Shown: positions 35,900 through 46,896 of the stretch, piece by piece
Layout of the letters: each line of letters starts with the position of its first letter
How positions within the stretch are numbered: the first letter of the stretch is position 1
Assembly: GCA_030549775.1 (NCBI GenBank)
Contig: CM060177.1
Location: 33,634,514-33,698,513 of the forward strand
DNA from: Tamarix chinensis
Taxonomy: Eukaryota > Streptophyta > Magnoliopsida > Caryophyllales > Tamaricaceae
Length of the DNA stretch: 64,000 nucleotides
Reading direction: 5' to 3'
The notes under the pieces: model-generated
What the model saw: only the letters and a program-made list of their open reading frames with translations
Database searches by the model: none
What the model was told of the DNA's origin: nothing
Translations under genes and position numbers: made by a program

Positions 35900-36650
35900 A
35901 TTTAGCTTTTCATTTCCATGAGAATTAATGCTCAAAAAGGTCTTAGGAATTTTGTTGCCATTTTTTCATTTCAATGTTATGACTTGATGGAGTAACTCGA
36001 TACCATCCTTGTTGAGCATGACCTATATTTTTCATTAAAGCCTCAAGGGACTCTTACATAGTCATAGTGTGAGTTTTGACTGGGTATTTGAGTACAGCAT
36101 AATATTGTGTTAGTTCATTTCGGTGTTGGATAAGTTTAGTGTGGTATGGAGATTTGTGTGAAAAATACGACGGTTCCATGTTAATAAACATGGATCATGT
36201 TTTTCTGTGGAAATTTTGATATATTTTTGTAAAAGTTGAAAGTAAGAAAGTAAACATAAGGTTCCATGTTTTTGAAACATAGACCGTGTTTTTTCTTATT
36301 TTTAAAACATGTTGTCTTGCCTCATAGGTTTTTTATTCTATAAAAGGTCGTGTTAAAATCCTAGCGGTCCAAGGTCATGCATCCCAGTTGCTTCTTCTCC
36401 ATATAATTATTCATAAAAGAATATTGTAGATCTCTATTTTTTCTTAAAATTTCTATTTTGTGATTGAATCCTCAATTGTGGATAATCGTGTTAATTTTGA
36501 TTTGGTTTGGATCTCTCTAAATCCATGGTAATTCTGCAACACATAGAATGAAAATGATCTTCAACTTTTTCTTTCTTAATAATGCCTTTTTACTCTAATT
36601 TTAACACGCAGTTAGTTTTCCACTATAGTTCGGCCGTGAAATCTGCCTGA
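35900..36650 (+). mobile_element. Decayed Athila-like LTR fragment
   Basis: At 36,165-36,204 ACGGTTCCATGTT and AACATGGATCATGTTTTT align base for base with the hairpin pair in the younger Athila-like U3 (56,627-56,669), differing mainly by C-to-T and G-to-A changes. A second decayed copy is at 36,259-36,297. TATAAAAGG at 36,339-36,347 follows, as TATAAAA follows the hairpins in the younger LTR. Neither end of the LTR was found, and the limits are rough. Confidence 0.5.
36339..36347 (+). promoter_or_regulatory. TATA box of the decayed Athila-like LTR
   Basis: TATAAAAGG lies about 40 bases after the second decayed hairpin pair, in the same arrangement as at 56,718 in the younger copy. Confidence 0.45.
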
Positions 36651-37490
36651 TTTTCTTCCATTATCTTTTTATGGAGTAGTTGCTGAAATTGCACCTTGTC
36701 AGATTTGTAGAGTTGATTATGTTAGAAAATACAAATAATCAGATTTCAGAAGTACGTTTCTTTTTCCCGAAAATTGACCTCAGAATCCAACCTTTTACGT
36801 TAGCTTATCATTCAATTCCTTCCTGCTCCATCCGTCGAATGGACAGTTTTCTGGATTACTGAAGCAAAACGATTATTTTTAATACATAAATTCACTGCCA
36901 TTATTTGAATTCTAGAAATTTATGTCAGAAGCATATAATGTATATTACAATTTGTTTTCCTTCGTCTTCTTTCTGACTGCCATATTATTATCACTGTGCA
37001 TGGGCCATGGCGCAAAACGAGCTCTCGGACGAAGTCGTCTGTCCATTGACTTGGATACTAGGTCTGCCGTTTCCCTCAATTTGATATGTTTGCCAGGTTA
37101 CCAAAGCCTTGCTATTAGATAGAAGTTTCATCCAACTTGGTTGGAATGACGCTTTAGTTTATGTTGTTTTCTGAAGAATGAAGATAATGTGAATTATTAT
37201 GGCGGAATATTTTGTTAACAGCTCCTTCAGGAACGTCTACGGACTTAACATGGATCTTAGAATTGTTAATCCTAGTCAACTAATGGCTCACCGAGACAGC
37301 TACTTGACCGACGGATAAAGCAAAGTTGACTATATTTTAAAATCAAAATCAGTGGACTTACATTTTTTTTTTCCTGTACAAGAAACAAATGTGCTAGTAA
37401 TTTAATACTTTGGATAACAACTCACCTACCATCAACCATTGGGTAGGATAGCCCCCTCTTGCGCAAAAATATTCAGAAGTTGTTCTTACT
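36651..37490. other. Unassigned stretch with small open frames
   Basis: Less AT-rich than its surroundings and not recognisable as any repeat here. Two small plus-strand frames stand out: 36,922-37,122 (66 codons, with a hydrophobic stretch FSFVFFLTAILLSLCMG after about 12 residues, like a signal anchor) and 37,199-37,318 (39 codons, ending in TAA, normal-looking composition). I recognise neither. They may be exon debris of a host gene or part of an unidentified element. No promoter or splice structure could be supported. Confidence 0.3.
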
Positions 37491-37503
37491 AAGGAATAAA
37501 TAA
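37491..37503. repeat. LINE target site duplication, left copy
   Basis: TAAGGAATAAATA is repeated exactly at 39,623-39,635. Thirteen bases is typical for target-primed reverse transcription by L1-type elements. Confidence 0.9.
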
Positions 37504-39622
37504 TTTTTTTTTGGTAAAAATGTAATTTTATTACCAGAGAGGAAAGAACATCAATGGTTCGACAATACATCATAACCTCAAGACATCTATACATCAATTC
37601 CCCGTATCTATCACGCTAAGGTATTTTTGGGCATTAATGGTTTTGATAGTGCTAAAGCAGACAAAAAGTTCTGCTATCATATTTCTAGTGATTTTGGCTG
37701 GGAGGGGCTGCTCGTGCTGGAAGATGACAGTGTTTCGGGTGGACCAGATTTAGTATATGGTGGCTTCAAAGGAGGCCCTCCAGATTTTCCCTTTACCTTG
37801 ACTTTTTCTGGTGATGTTGATCATCCAAGAGAGGTAGCTCTGCCATGTAGTGAACCTGTGAGGTAACATGAGCCAATTGTGGGTTGATCTCCAAATAATG
37901 TGTGCAATTGGACAGTGAATTAGGAGATGATTGATGTCCTCTTCTTCTTGAAGACAATTTGAGCATTGAGCATCATTTAGGAAGTTCCAATTCTTCAGCT
38001 GGGTTTTGACAGTCAATCTTTCATGGCAAGCCATCCATGTTACAATCTTATGCTTGGGTAAACCAGGGTGTTTCCAGACCAGGTCTGCCCATGGAACATT
38101 AGGGGCCTGTTTCTGATTTTATTGTAAAAGTTGCTAATACTCAAATGGCCTCAAGAGTCGCAGGTGTTGAAAAAAGCAACTCCATATTTCTGCATGATTA
38201 GGATTTGCTCTAGAGTCTAGGAGGTGTCTTGTGGAGGTTTGATCTGCCAAATAGAGCTATCCTTGATATATTTTTCATGGACCCAGTTAACCCACAGACT
38301 TTCTTTGAGTTCAAAGAGCTTCTAGAAATTTTTTGCAATGCAGGCTAGGTTCCAGGTTTCCAGTCTTTTAATATTGAGACCCCCTTCCTGTTTGGGTAAG
38401 CAAATGATGGACCATGTAATGGGAGCTTTCCTTTTGGAAGAGTCCATATTTGACCAGAAAAATCTTCTGCAAAGGGATTCAATGTGATGAATGACATTTT
38501 TTGGGAGGAGAAAGACCTGCAGCCAATAGTTTGTTATGCCAAAAATTACTGATTCCAAAAGCTGCAGCCGGCCAGCATAACTAAGAAGAATATATGTCCA
38601 GAAATGCAGTTTAGCTGTGATTCTATCAATGAGGGGCTGGTAGAAGGAGATGGATAAAGCTTTTGAGCTTAGGGGAACCCCTAGATATTTGAATGGGAAG
38701 GTACCTTCTTTAAAACCAAGCTGGGACAGAATGGGTAATTTTCTTGAGGCATCAAGACCACCAAAAATGACTTCACTTTTGTGGGGATTGACCATCAGTC
38801 CTGAAGTTTTCCCAAAAGAATCCAGGATAGAAGCAAGGCATTGAGCAGAGTCTTTATTTCCTTTGCAAAATAGGAGGAGATAATCAGCAAAGTAGAGGCT
38901 AATGATTTTTGGATGCTTGCAGTCAGGATGAGGTTTGAAATCCTTGCAGTCCCAAAAGGTATGAAGCATCCTAGTGAGGTACTCCATAGCAATAGCAAAA
39001 ATATAAGGGGACATTGGATCTCCTTGCCTAATACCTCTTTTTCCTTGAAAAGGAATGGATAGAGAGCCTTGAATGGAAATTGAATAACTAACAGTAGATA
39101 TACATTGCATGATGAGATGCACAATGTGAGAAGGAAAATTCAGGCCTAATAGGATTGATTGGATAAAAGGCCATTCCAGAGTATCAAAAGCTTTTTTAAG
39201 GTCAAATTTTAGCATCATCCTTGGATTAATGTTCTTCCTGCTATACTTCCTGAGGAGCTCTTGAGCAAGCATGATATTGTCTCCAATACCTCTCCCTGTG
39301 ATAAAAGCTGATTGGTTGCAGGTAATAATTTCACCCACGACTCCAGTGATTATGTTGGCTAGCACTTTTGAAAAAATTTTGTGTATAAAATTGCAGCAAG
39401 AGATGAGTCTGTATTCAGTTATATTTGTAGCATTCTTCTTTTTGGGGATGAGGTGGAGAGTGGTATTGGTCATTGTCTTTAGAAGATGCCTAGAGTTCAA
39501 GAATTGTTTGACAGTTAAGGTAATATCATTCCCCACCACAGGACAAGCTTGTTTGAAAAAGTGAGCATTAAAGCCATCCGGTCGTAGGGATTTTAAGTTA
39601 CCCATACTGAAAAAGTGAGCAT
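37504..39622 (-). mobile_element. 5'-truncated L1-type LINE
   Basis: The insertion is bounded by the 13-bp duplication TAAGGAATAAATA. Its 3' end (left) has a short poly(A) tail (T10 at 37,505-37,514 on the plus strand) with AATAAA in sense at about 37,529-37,534. It carries only the last part of ORF2 (reverse transcriptase middle and C-terminal zinc region); the endonuclease and ORF1 are missing. At the 5' end an 18-base word (39,554-39,571) is copied again at 39,608-39,625, with the second copy running into the target duplication. Confidence 0.9.
37620..39622 (-). pseudogene. LINE ORF2 pseudogene: reverse transcriptase and zf-RVT domain
   Basis: The main open frame (39,653-38,322, its first codons being flank) encodes the non-LTR reverse transcriptase of plant L1 elements. 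In order it has SLRPDGFNAHFFKQ, LIPKKKNATNITEYRLISCC, SAFITGRGIGDNI, FDLKKAFDTLEW, GKRGIRQGDPMSPYIFAIAM and the active-site block SLYFADYLLLF. The usual FADD is FADY here (about 38,880-38,891), so one catalytic Asp is lost. A TAG at 38,322-38,324 then interrupts the frame; reading on gives ELKESLWVNWVHEKYIK, as in intact elements. Further on, 38,034-37,750 encodes the zf-RVT domain (MACHERLTV, CSNCLQEEEDINHLLIHC). Intact ORF2 proteins are about 1,200-1,300 residues; this is roughly half and inactive. Confidence 0.9.
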
Positions 39623-39635
39623 TAAGGAATAAATA
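39623..39635. repeat. LINE target site duplication, right copy
   Basis: Exact copy of 37,491-37,503. Confidence 0.9.
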
Positions 39636-40155
39636 TTTATATTTTAGTCTCATTAAGATATAAAAGAATTATAGAATCACCTTAATTTAAAATTTTAAAA
39701 TATTTATTTTAATATAAATAAAGTTTACATGTTTATTTCTTTATAGAAATACAAAAATATTTATAAGAACAAAGTCTTTAAGGTTTGGTTGTATGGTTGT
39801 TTAATCCTTGAGCAATTATTAAATTTTTATTGAAAATGTGTTTTTGAACATTCTTAAGGACTATTAAAAATGGTTTAATGGTTGTTTAATGTGGAAAATG
39901 AGTTTTCAAGTGTTAAATTAAATATTAGTTTTTTTTTGTCAAATACCGGTTCATGGTTTTAGTAAAACTAATCAATTAGTTCCTAGTAAAGCTATGGTTA
40001 TGATCAATTAGGAGTGGAGATATAATCGACTCATTCCCTACTAGGCCATTCAATTGGGCCCAATAGTCATCTAGTTCATGTAACTAGTAAACTATCAATG
40101 GATCAAAGTATTATGTTAGCTAGCTTTGACTTTTTTGTCCAAATGTTTTAATTTG
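39636..40155. other. AT-rich flank, nothing recognised
   Basis: No reading frame or repeat structure that I can support between the LINE and the next LTR remnant. Confidence 0.3.
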
Positions 40156-40540
40156 TAATTCTCCAATTTTTCATTACTACAAAATTTTATTTTAAAATAT
40201 TATACAAGCAGAAAAATACCAAAAATATCTAGAAAATAAGGTATTACCACTACACGTAACATATGATAGGTATCAGGAGCCTGACCCATGTTAGATAAAA
40301 AGCTAAGGAATCAAACCAATATAAATAAGAATAGAGTGTACAAGAAACATCATATATAGATACTAAAGAAAATGTTTACACAAAAAGACCCTGACGGCCC
40401 TAGAAATATTCGTATACATGAGAGAAGATTATATAGACGTACAAAACTACAATATGTAGAAATAAAGATAGGTCATGGTCACGAACCTTGGTCCATTAAG
40501 GACTGAACAATAGTCTCCAGATGTCTATACTTTCAAGCCC
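40156..40540 (-). mobile_element. Decayed long LTR, left part (split by CACTA)
   Basis: TTGTAATTCTCCAATTTTTC at 40,152-40,171 resembles the TGTAACACCCCAAAATTCAC start. GGTATTACCACTACACG near 40,230 and AAAGCTAAGGAATC near 40,300 match the conserved block (GTTACCGCCACACTTAG and GTGCTAAGGCTAAAG). The sequence resumes on the far side of the CACTA element at 55,746, where ATGGTCTTCTACTCGTGGG and ACTGAGTAAGCTAAGTTAC match 26,750-26,820 of the solo LTR. Confidence 0.55.
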
Positions 40541-40555
40541 CTACTATCTTAAAAA

Positions 40556-41035
40556 GGTGTTTTAATAACGGTTATTTTATAGTTTTAACAACGGTTTTAA
40601 ATCGTTATTAAACCACCTATTATTAAATCTTTAATAATGGTTCCTAACTGTTATAAAAAATATAAAAAAACCCGCCAATATAAGCATAAACTATATATTT
40701 AATAACGGTTTTTAAGAAACAACCGTTGTTAAAAAAAAGGGTTTTAATAACGGTTACTATAAAAATCGTTGTTAAAACATCATCGAGTTAGGGTTTCAGA
40801 TAATGATTACGCATTTATTAAACCCTAATACATATTAAATGAGCATAAATTTGAGATTAAATGTACATTTTTAATAATGGTTCTTATGAAAACCGTTATT
40901 GAAATAATAGTTTTCCTCAGAATCGTTATTAAAACCTACATTTTAATGACGGTTTTAGAATAACCATTATTAAAACCTAGGTTTTAATAACATTTTTTAT
41001 AAGAACCGTTATTAAAACTACTTTTTTTAATGTTT
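40556..41035. repeat. Left CACTA subterminal repeats
   Basis: TTTTAATAACGGTT, AACCGTTATTAAAA and close variants occur about a dozen times in both orientations, often paired as short hairpins. In En/Spm-type elements such motifs bind the TNPA-like protein. Confidence 0.8.
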
Positions 41036-41544
41036 GTGAAGTTTTGTTCCTGCCCACATACACAGTTGTATGTTCAAATAATTAAGAAATCTACATTGTA
41101 AAACAACATCAGTTCATAACAAATCTGCAACCACACCATAATTTCAATCAATCTCTAGTTAATATGCATGTCATAATACACCGGACATATATACTCAAGA
41201 ATCAAAATTAGTAGGCATACCACAACTTGGTAGCTCTACAACCCAAAGTAAAAACTTCATAAATCTAGCCTAGAGGACAGAATAACATAGAAAAAATATA
41301 AACCTGAACATGTATGTAGAATATATAGATCTCTAACTAATCCAGAATGAATGAGTGCACGTGCTTGGCCCATTGCTCTCTAACTTCATCAATTTTATCA
41401 ACATTTTATTGCTCGCCTTGTGCATAGTCATTGGTGAAAAACTACGATGCCCAAGTTTAGATTAATATATAGTTAGCACTTATGTCAAGTACCGAACATA
41501 TATGTCATGATTCATTAATGGAAAAATATCGAAAAGAAAACATA

Positions 41545-41640
41545 CATGGCTTGGATCTATGTTGACCGATCTATTTTGGGCTATCATATCCATTGCTCTA
41601 CATACATAATATCCACAATCATTGTTGTTTTGCTGTTATG
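41545..41640 (-). pseudogene. Ulp1-like (C48) protease, last catalytic exon
   Basis: Minus-strand translation gives QQNNNDCGYYVCRAMDMIAQ, the Gln..Asp-Cys-Gly signature of Ulp1/SENP cysteine proteases; the catalytic Cys codon is at 41,617-41,615. Directly upstream in sense TTTGACAG forms a plausible 3' splice site at about 41,645. A TAA (41,638-41,636) replaces what was probably CAA just before QQNNN. Its upstream exons lie at 51.4-52.3 kb, beyond the LTR insertion. In plants many CACTA and Mutator-like elements carry such domains. The long insertion and the stop make it non-functional here. Confidence 0.65.
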
Positions 41641-41667
41641 GATACTGTCAAATGAATTTAGTTAGCT

Positions 41668-41672
41668 CTCTA
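41668..41672. repeat. Target site duplication CTCTA (left copy)
   Basis: CTCTA directly precedes TGTAACACCCC and recurs at 51,350-51,354 after GGGGCATTTCA. It shows that the whole 41,673-51,349 block entered CACTA as one retrotransposon. Confidence 0.9.
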
Positions 41673-41757
41673 TGTAACACCCCAAAATTCACTACTTTTT
41701 TTTTTTAAAAGCGGAAGCAGTTAGAATAGAAATACTTAAAAGCTGTGAATTCTGGGA

Positions 41758-41825
41758 ATGTTACCGCCACACTTAGTACCAGACCGGTTCTCTCCGACCG
41801 TTCCAGTACCAAGTGCTAAGGCTAA
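41758..41825 (-). repeat. Conserved terminal block of the 3' LTR
   Basis: The arms CTTAGTAC (41,772-41,779) and GTACCAAG (41,806-41,813) pair with one G-T wobble. The block sits about 85 bases from the LTR edge. The 5' LTR of this element has lost it. Confidence 0.6.
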
Positions 41826-42339
41826 AGAAAAGATTTATGTTAAATTCAAATTAACAATTCATAAAAGAATTCAAAAGATCATACAATAAAATCAGAGTAC
41901 GCATAAACAATTATTAACACTTGTAACTACCAAATATAAATACATTTAAACAATATAAAACCCGATGGGTCAAATTCCGGATTGCCTACTCACTCAAGTC
42001 AGGCCTGCCACCCCAAAATAGTCTCTGATCTTAAACCTGCACAAGAGGTCTGCTCCCCACCATCGGTGGATCATCACAGGACCCATCAACCAAGGTGGTA
42101 TCAGTACGGGTCCAGTACTGAGTAAGGTGACTTGATCACTAAGGCCAACACATAGTTGTACATAAATAATGTAGGAATAATAATAACGCACAAGACCAAT
42201 ATGATCACATAAATACATACAACCATCCAAGTAAGAGTACAAGGCCTGATTGTAGACTGGATTAATCATTTCATTAATCTATTATTAGAATTCATTTCAC
42301 ACCATACTTTTTATCAAGTCCATACGAGTACGGGAACCC

Positions 42340-42672
42340 CACAATTATAGCCGGTGGATCGGTCGCAAGGGTAACATACCCTGCCACTATTTTAGCCGGT
42401 GGATCGGTCGCTAGGGTAACATACCCTGCGATTGTTATATGCCGGTGGATCGGTCTGGCCCCTTCTCGCACGGTGTTCCACTGTAAGTAGATAATGTATT
42501 CCCACTTATTATCAACATGTATAGTTTGGTTCGTTGAGCTCGGGATCCCCCACTATTATTGCCGGTGGATCGGTCGCGAGGGAAATATTCCCTGCCACTA
42601 TTATGCCGGTGGATCGATCTCCAGGTTACCGCAGTACCTGGCCACTATTTTGCCGGTGGATCGGTCTGGGCC
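42340..42672 (-). repeat. CCGGTGGATCGGTC tandem array, 3' LTR
   Basis: Six units of CCGGTGGATCG with CCACTATT spacers and short mirrored words (AGGGTAACATACCCT, AGGGAAATATTCCCT, CCAGGTTACCGCAGTACCTGG). Each mirrored word is itself a small palindrome between two CCGGTGGATCG units. Confidence 0.85.
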
Positions 42673-42979
42673 CGGCTCAACATCTTTCACTTTACATGAT
42701 TAATATCTTAAGTATCTTATTCAAAGGCTTTTACCCTAGACATGCATAAATCTTCACACATCATAATTACACTTTAATCACCATATACACATTCAATAGT
42801 CAATCACTCCAAACCCCAATTCAGTCACCTCCATACCCTTATAATGTCTTACGTATTATTTTCACCCAAACCATTCAAACACCTAAATAACTCTTCTACT
42901 TCCTCCCTTACATCCCAAATCAACTTTTCACACGTAAATTTCACTTCCATGCAAACACTAATCTTTCCATGCAAACCTT

Positions 42980-43300
42980 CGAACATTTTTCATGTAAACC
43001 CTAAAATTCCACGTGAAGCCCTAAATTCAGCCATGCAAACCCTAATGCCACCATACAACCATCAATATCACCAGGTAAATCCTAATACCACCATACAACT
43101 ATAATTACCACCATAAAACCTTAATATCATCATACAAACCATAATACTAACATACATCCATTAATACCAATAGGTAAACCCTAGATTCCGTCATACCAAA
43201 CCATAAATTTAATCCAACCAAAACCAAAGATTCACCCATTCCAAACCCTAAATTCAAACCATAAATACTCTTCCATACCAAACCCTAAATTCAAGCCATA
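42980..43300 (-). repeat. Telomere-like AAACCCTAA words, 3' LTR
   Basis: AAACCCTAA and near variants occur about ten times among CCACCATACAACCAT-like units. Confidence 0.7.
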
Positions 43301-43775
43301 AAGATTCTTCCACATAAAATCATAAATTAGAAACTCCCAAGGAAAACTATAAATTGAATTCCCCCAAGCAAATCATAAATTAGATTCCCCTATATAATAT
43401 CATAAATTACATTTTCCCAAATAACATCATGAATTAGATTCTCCCGAAAAAATTATAAATTAACTCCCCCAATCAAATCGTAACTTAAATTCTCCCATAT
43501 AATATTATAAATTACATTCTCCCAAATAACATCATAAACTAAATTCTCCCAAACAAATTATAAATTAACGCTCCCAATCAAATCATAACTTAAATTCTCC
43601 CATATAATATTATAAATTACATTCTCCCAAATAACATCATAAACTAAATTCTCCCAAACAAATTATAAATTAACTCTCCCAATCAAATCATAACTTAAAT
43701 TATCCCATATAATACTATAAATTAAATTCTCCCAAATAGCATCATAAACTAGATTATTCCTTATAAAACCATAAA
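43300..43775. repeat. ATAAATTA/TTCTCCCA tandem array, 3' LTR
   Basis: Short units of about 27 bases (AAATTCTCCCAAACAA, ATCATAACTTAA, and similar) form a larger unit of about 110 bases seen roughly three times (CCCAATCAAATC near 43,459, 43,571 and 43,679). Confidence 0.75.
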
Positions 43776-44269
43776 ATTTAGGTCAACTCATTTCCCTTAG
43801 TCAACGTCTTTCCCCATCCTCCTCTTTCATCCTTCCTCTCACACAAACCAAATCGACTTCCTCACATACACAACACATATCATCATACATAATTAATATG
43901 CATACCATGCACAACATACTTCAACTCAAAGTCATACCACATATAAAATATTTAATTATAATAAACATCACATGCGAAACACATAATACACATAAGCACA
44001 TAAAAGGCCTTAGTACTCCCTACCTGAAACGACACCGGTCTTGGAGCACGGTCCTATTCCACTTGAGGGGTTTGACTGGGCTCACCTATTATGGGGAAGA
44101 AATACTAGGATTAGCTTCCTTCCTGTAATACTATTAGTTTCTAATTAATCTTAAGTCTTGATTCTTAATTAATTATGCCCAAAACCACTAAAACATTAAT
44201 ACATACTATTATAATTTAAAGTAAAAAGGTGATATAAGGGTTTCTACCCTTTACGGAAATAAATTTATT

Positions 44270-44830
44270 AAAGGTAATAATAATAATAATATTTATTATA
44301 ATAATAATTTTAATAATAACAAATTATTACTAATAGTAGTAATATTAATACAAAACTTAATAATAATAATAATCTAAGCCTTAAATTTACAAAGTGGATT
44401 TTGAAACCTTCCCATTTAATGATAATACTATTTGAAATATAAAAAGATATTAATATTATACATATACTTATTATATAAAGTTAATATGGTTAATAATAAT
44501 AATATAAATAGTAATAATGTTAAAAATGCTAAAAATAATAATAAAAGGAAAAGCTACGAGACTTAATTAAAATTTCACATTTCAAAGTCTCCTGAAATAA
44601 TTGCAGTATTAAATAACTAATTATACTAACAATAATAATATTAATTATATTATCAATAATAATATTAAACATGTAATAATTACATTAAATAGGAAAAATT
44701 TGAGAATAATAATTTATCTTACTCAATAATACTCCCAGACCTGTCAACCAAATTTAGAAATCAAAATACAGTTGATAACCACAATAATAATAATTATAAT
44801 AATAATAATTAAACTCGAATTAGCATTAAA
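44270..44830. repeat. AAT/TAA trinucleotide-rich block, 3' LTR
   Basis: Runs of AATAATAAT and relatives, the counterpart of 49,140-49,680 in the 5' LTR and 28,640-29,085 in the solo LTR. Confidence 0.65.
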
Positions 44831-46504
44831 AATTAGAATAAATGCATAATAATTATCAATAAATCGAAAGTAAGCATTTAAAAGTTCTAGGGTTTCACCT
44901 TGAGTTGGAGGGTATTAGTGGCACCGGCGGTGGTTCCTGGAGGTGGCCGGAAAAGTGATCTGAGAGGGCCAAAAATTAGGAAAATGGATAATGGAGAGGA
45001 AGAAAAATTAAAATAATTTTATGGGGCTGTATAGAATAATTAGTAGGATTTAATGGTTGGTTTGGAAGGTGTTAGAAGCTGCGCATGTGGTGGTGGAAGG
45101 TGGTTCAACGTCTCGGGTGAAATTTTCTGGCGAGATGAGCAGCAAACTTTGCGTGGTTATGGCAGCTCATTCAAGAAGAATCGAAGGATTTGAAGGGCTT
45201 AGTTAGCTAGAGGGAATTGCAGAGAAGAGATTGGTAGCAAGAGGAGTTGTTGAAGTTGGCCGGGGAAGGAGATAATGGCGTCTGATGGGGCGGTGGCTGG
45301 GCGATTCTGACTTAGGGTTTCGGAAGGAAGAAGTCTCGACCACACTCACAACCAGGCTATTTAAAGGGTTTAGATGGGTTATTAGGGTTTGGAGGTCGGA
45401 AGGATGGGTTTGGGTGATAGGGTTTGGGCGGCTGGCGTGAGAAATCGGCCGGCGATCATTTGGGTCGGGTCGAAGGTTCGAGAAGCCAGAGAGAGAGAAT
45501 GAGCGAGAGTTAAGGATAATTGATTATTTCAAGCTAATGTGCGAGCCGAGAGGAAGAAAAAGAGAGGTGACTCGGCCGGTCAGAGCTCTCGCAGCTGGTG
45601 CCGCCATTTTCGGCGCAGGAGTTGCCGGTAGGGGCGGCGTCGGGGCTGGCAGGTGCGAAGGGGAAGAAGAAAGGGCTGGGCCGGGCAGTTCGTGAGGAAA
45701 GAAAAGAAAGAAAAAGGGGCAGACCGGGCCGGTCTGTGCGCGAGGGAGGGGGCATTAAATGAAACGATGGGTTTCGGTGGAAGTGGAATCAAAACACGGC
45801 GTAGAGGGGGACGGGCGAAGGGCGCAGGTAACGTTTAATGAAACGATGCGTCCTGATGGAAAAACCACCAAAACGCAGCACGGGGAGGGGGACGACGGAA
45901 GAGCCAGCGTCGCGTTGCTGGGCTGGGCCGAAGGAAAAGAAAGGAGAAGGGAAACTGGGCCGCGAGCTGGCCCAGTTCGGCGAGAAGAAGAGGGAAAAAG
46001 AAAAAGAAGAAAAAGGAAAGGAAAAAGGAAGAAAGAAAAAGAAAAAAGGAAAAAGGAAAGGAGAAAAATAATTAGGTTGGGGAAAATTAAATTAACCTGA
46101 ATATTTAGGAATTTTAAAAATAATAATATTTAAATAAAATAATCTTTAAATCCTTTTTTAAGCTAAATTAGGATTTTTAAAAGATTTTTCATAAATTCCT
46201 TTTTAATTAGCAAAACACCCTAAATTTCTCCAATTAAATTATTTATAAAATTAATATTAATTTGAAAATATTTTCTCCTTCTTATTTTAAATAAATTAAT
46301 TTATTTAATTAATTTTCAAAATAAAATGCTTAATTAGCTAAAATACCTAAATCCTTTTATAATAAAAATACTTATAAATTTCTTCTTAATTTTTTCCTAA
46401 TTAAATATCCTTTTATTTTAATAAAAATAATTTATTTAAATAAATTTCTAATAAAACCTCATTTAAATATAATTTATAAAATTAGGAATTTTTGGGGTAT
46501 TTCA

Positions 46505-46800
46505 TCACTACCCCCTTAAAAACAGACTTCACCCCCGAAGTCTCAAGGAGCGCCTAGGGTTAGGGAAAAACGTTCTTAGTGGATAGAAAACCAACCAACG
46601 CTAATGCCCATATAAACTACCCCCTTAGGAATAAACTTACTAAAAAAAATTTAAATCCACAAAAATAGGGACACCATAAAAAAACAACACTTATAAAAAA
46701 AACTACCCCCTTAGAGACGAACTATGGGTTGTTGTACCTGGGTATAAGTTCAATTTAAATATTAATATTGGGAGAATTTAATCAAAAATTTATTTATCGA
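46505..46800 (-). other. Internal remnant with polypurine tract and two further copies of it
   Basis: On the minus strand the last bases are TTTTAAGGGGGTAGTGA followed directly by the LTR start TGAAATACC, the expected polypurine tract/3' LTR junction. The plus-strand word ACTACCCCCTTA is found at 46,507-46,518, 46,616-46,627 and 46,702-46,713, so the tract is present three times. GACTTC and GAAGTC near 46,525-46,541 form a small hairpin. No primer site or coding motif remains. Confidence 0.65.
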
Positions 46801-46896
46801 AATCCGGAATTTGACCCATCGGGTTTTATATTGTTTAAATGTATTTATATTTGGTAGTTACAAGTGTTAATAAATGTTTATGCGTACTCTGATTTT
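46801..46896 (+). repeat. Inverted copy of an LTR segment at the deletion junction
   Basis: This is the reverse complement of 41,887-41,983 in the other LTR, with only one or two differences. It abuts normal LTR sequence at 46,897 (AACCTGCACAAGAG, equal to 42,028 onward). The first roughly 350 bases of that LTR (plus-strand order), including the conserved block, are otherwise missing. Confidence 0.85.

Larger units (their letters stand above)
41673..46504 (-). repeat. 3' LTR (sense) of the two-LTR element, complete
   Basis: A 4,832-bp LTR, TGTAACACCCC to GGGTATTTCA on the plus strand, with all family modules. Its short ORFs (42,494-42,749, 42,844-43,104, 43,898-44,128, 45,534-46,100) recur at a constant offset of about 4,864-4,871 in the other LTR and are not genes. 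Confidence 0.9.

Noticed and set aside
42494..44128. Duplicated small frames at 42,494-44,128 and 47,358-48,992 as a conserved gene pair
   Set aside because: They are paired because the two LTRs are copies of one another; the frames lie across non-coding tandem arrays.
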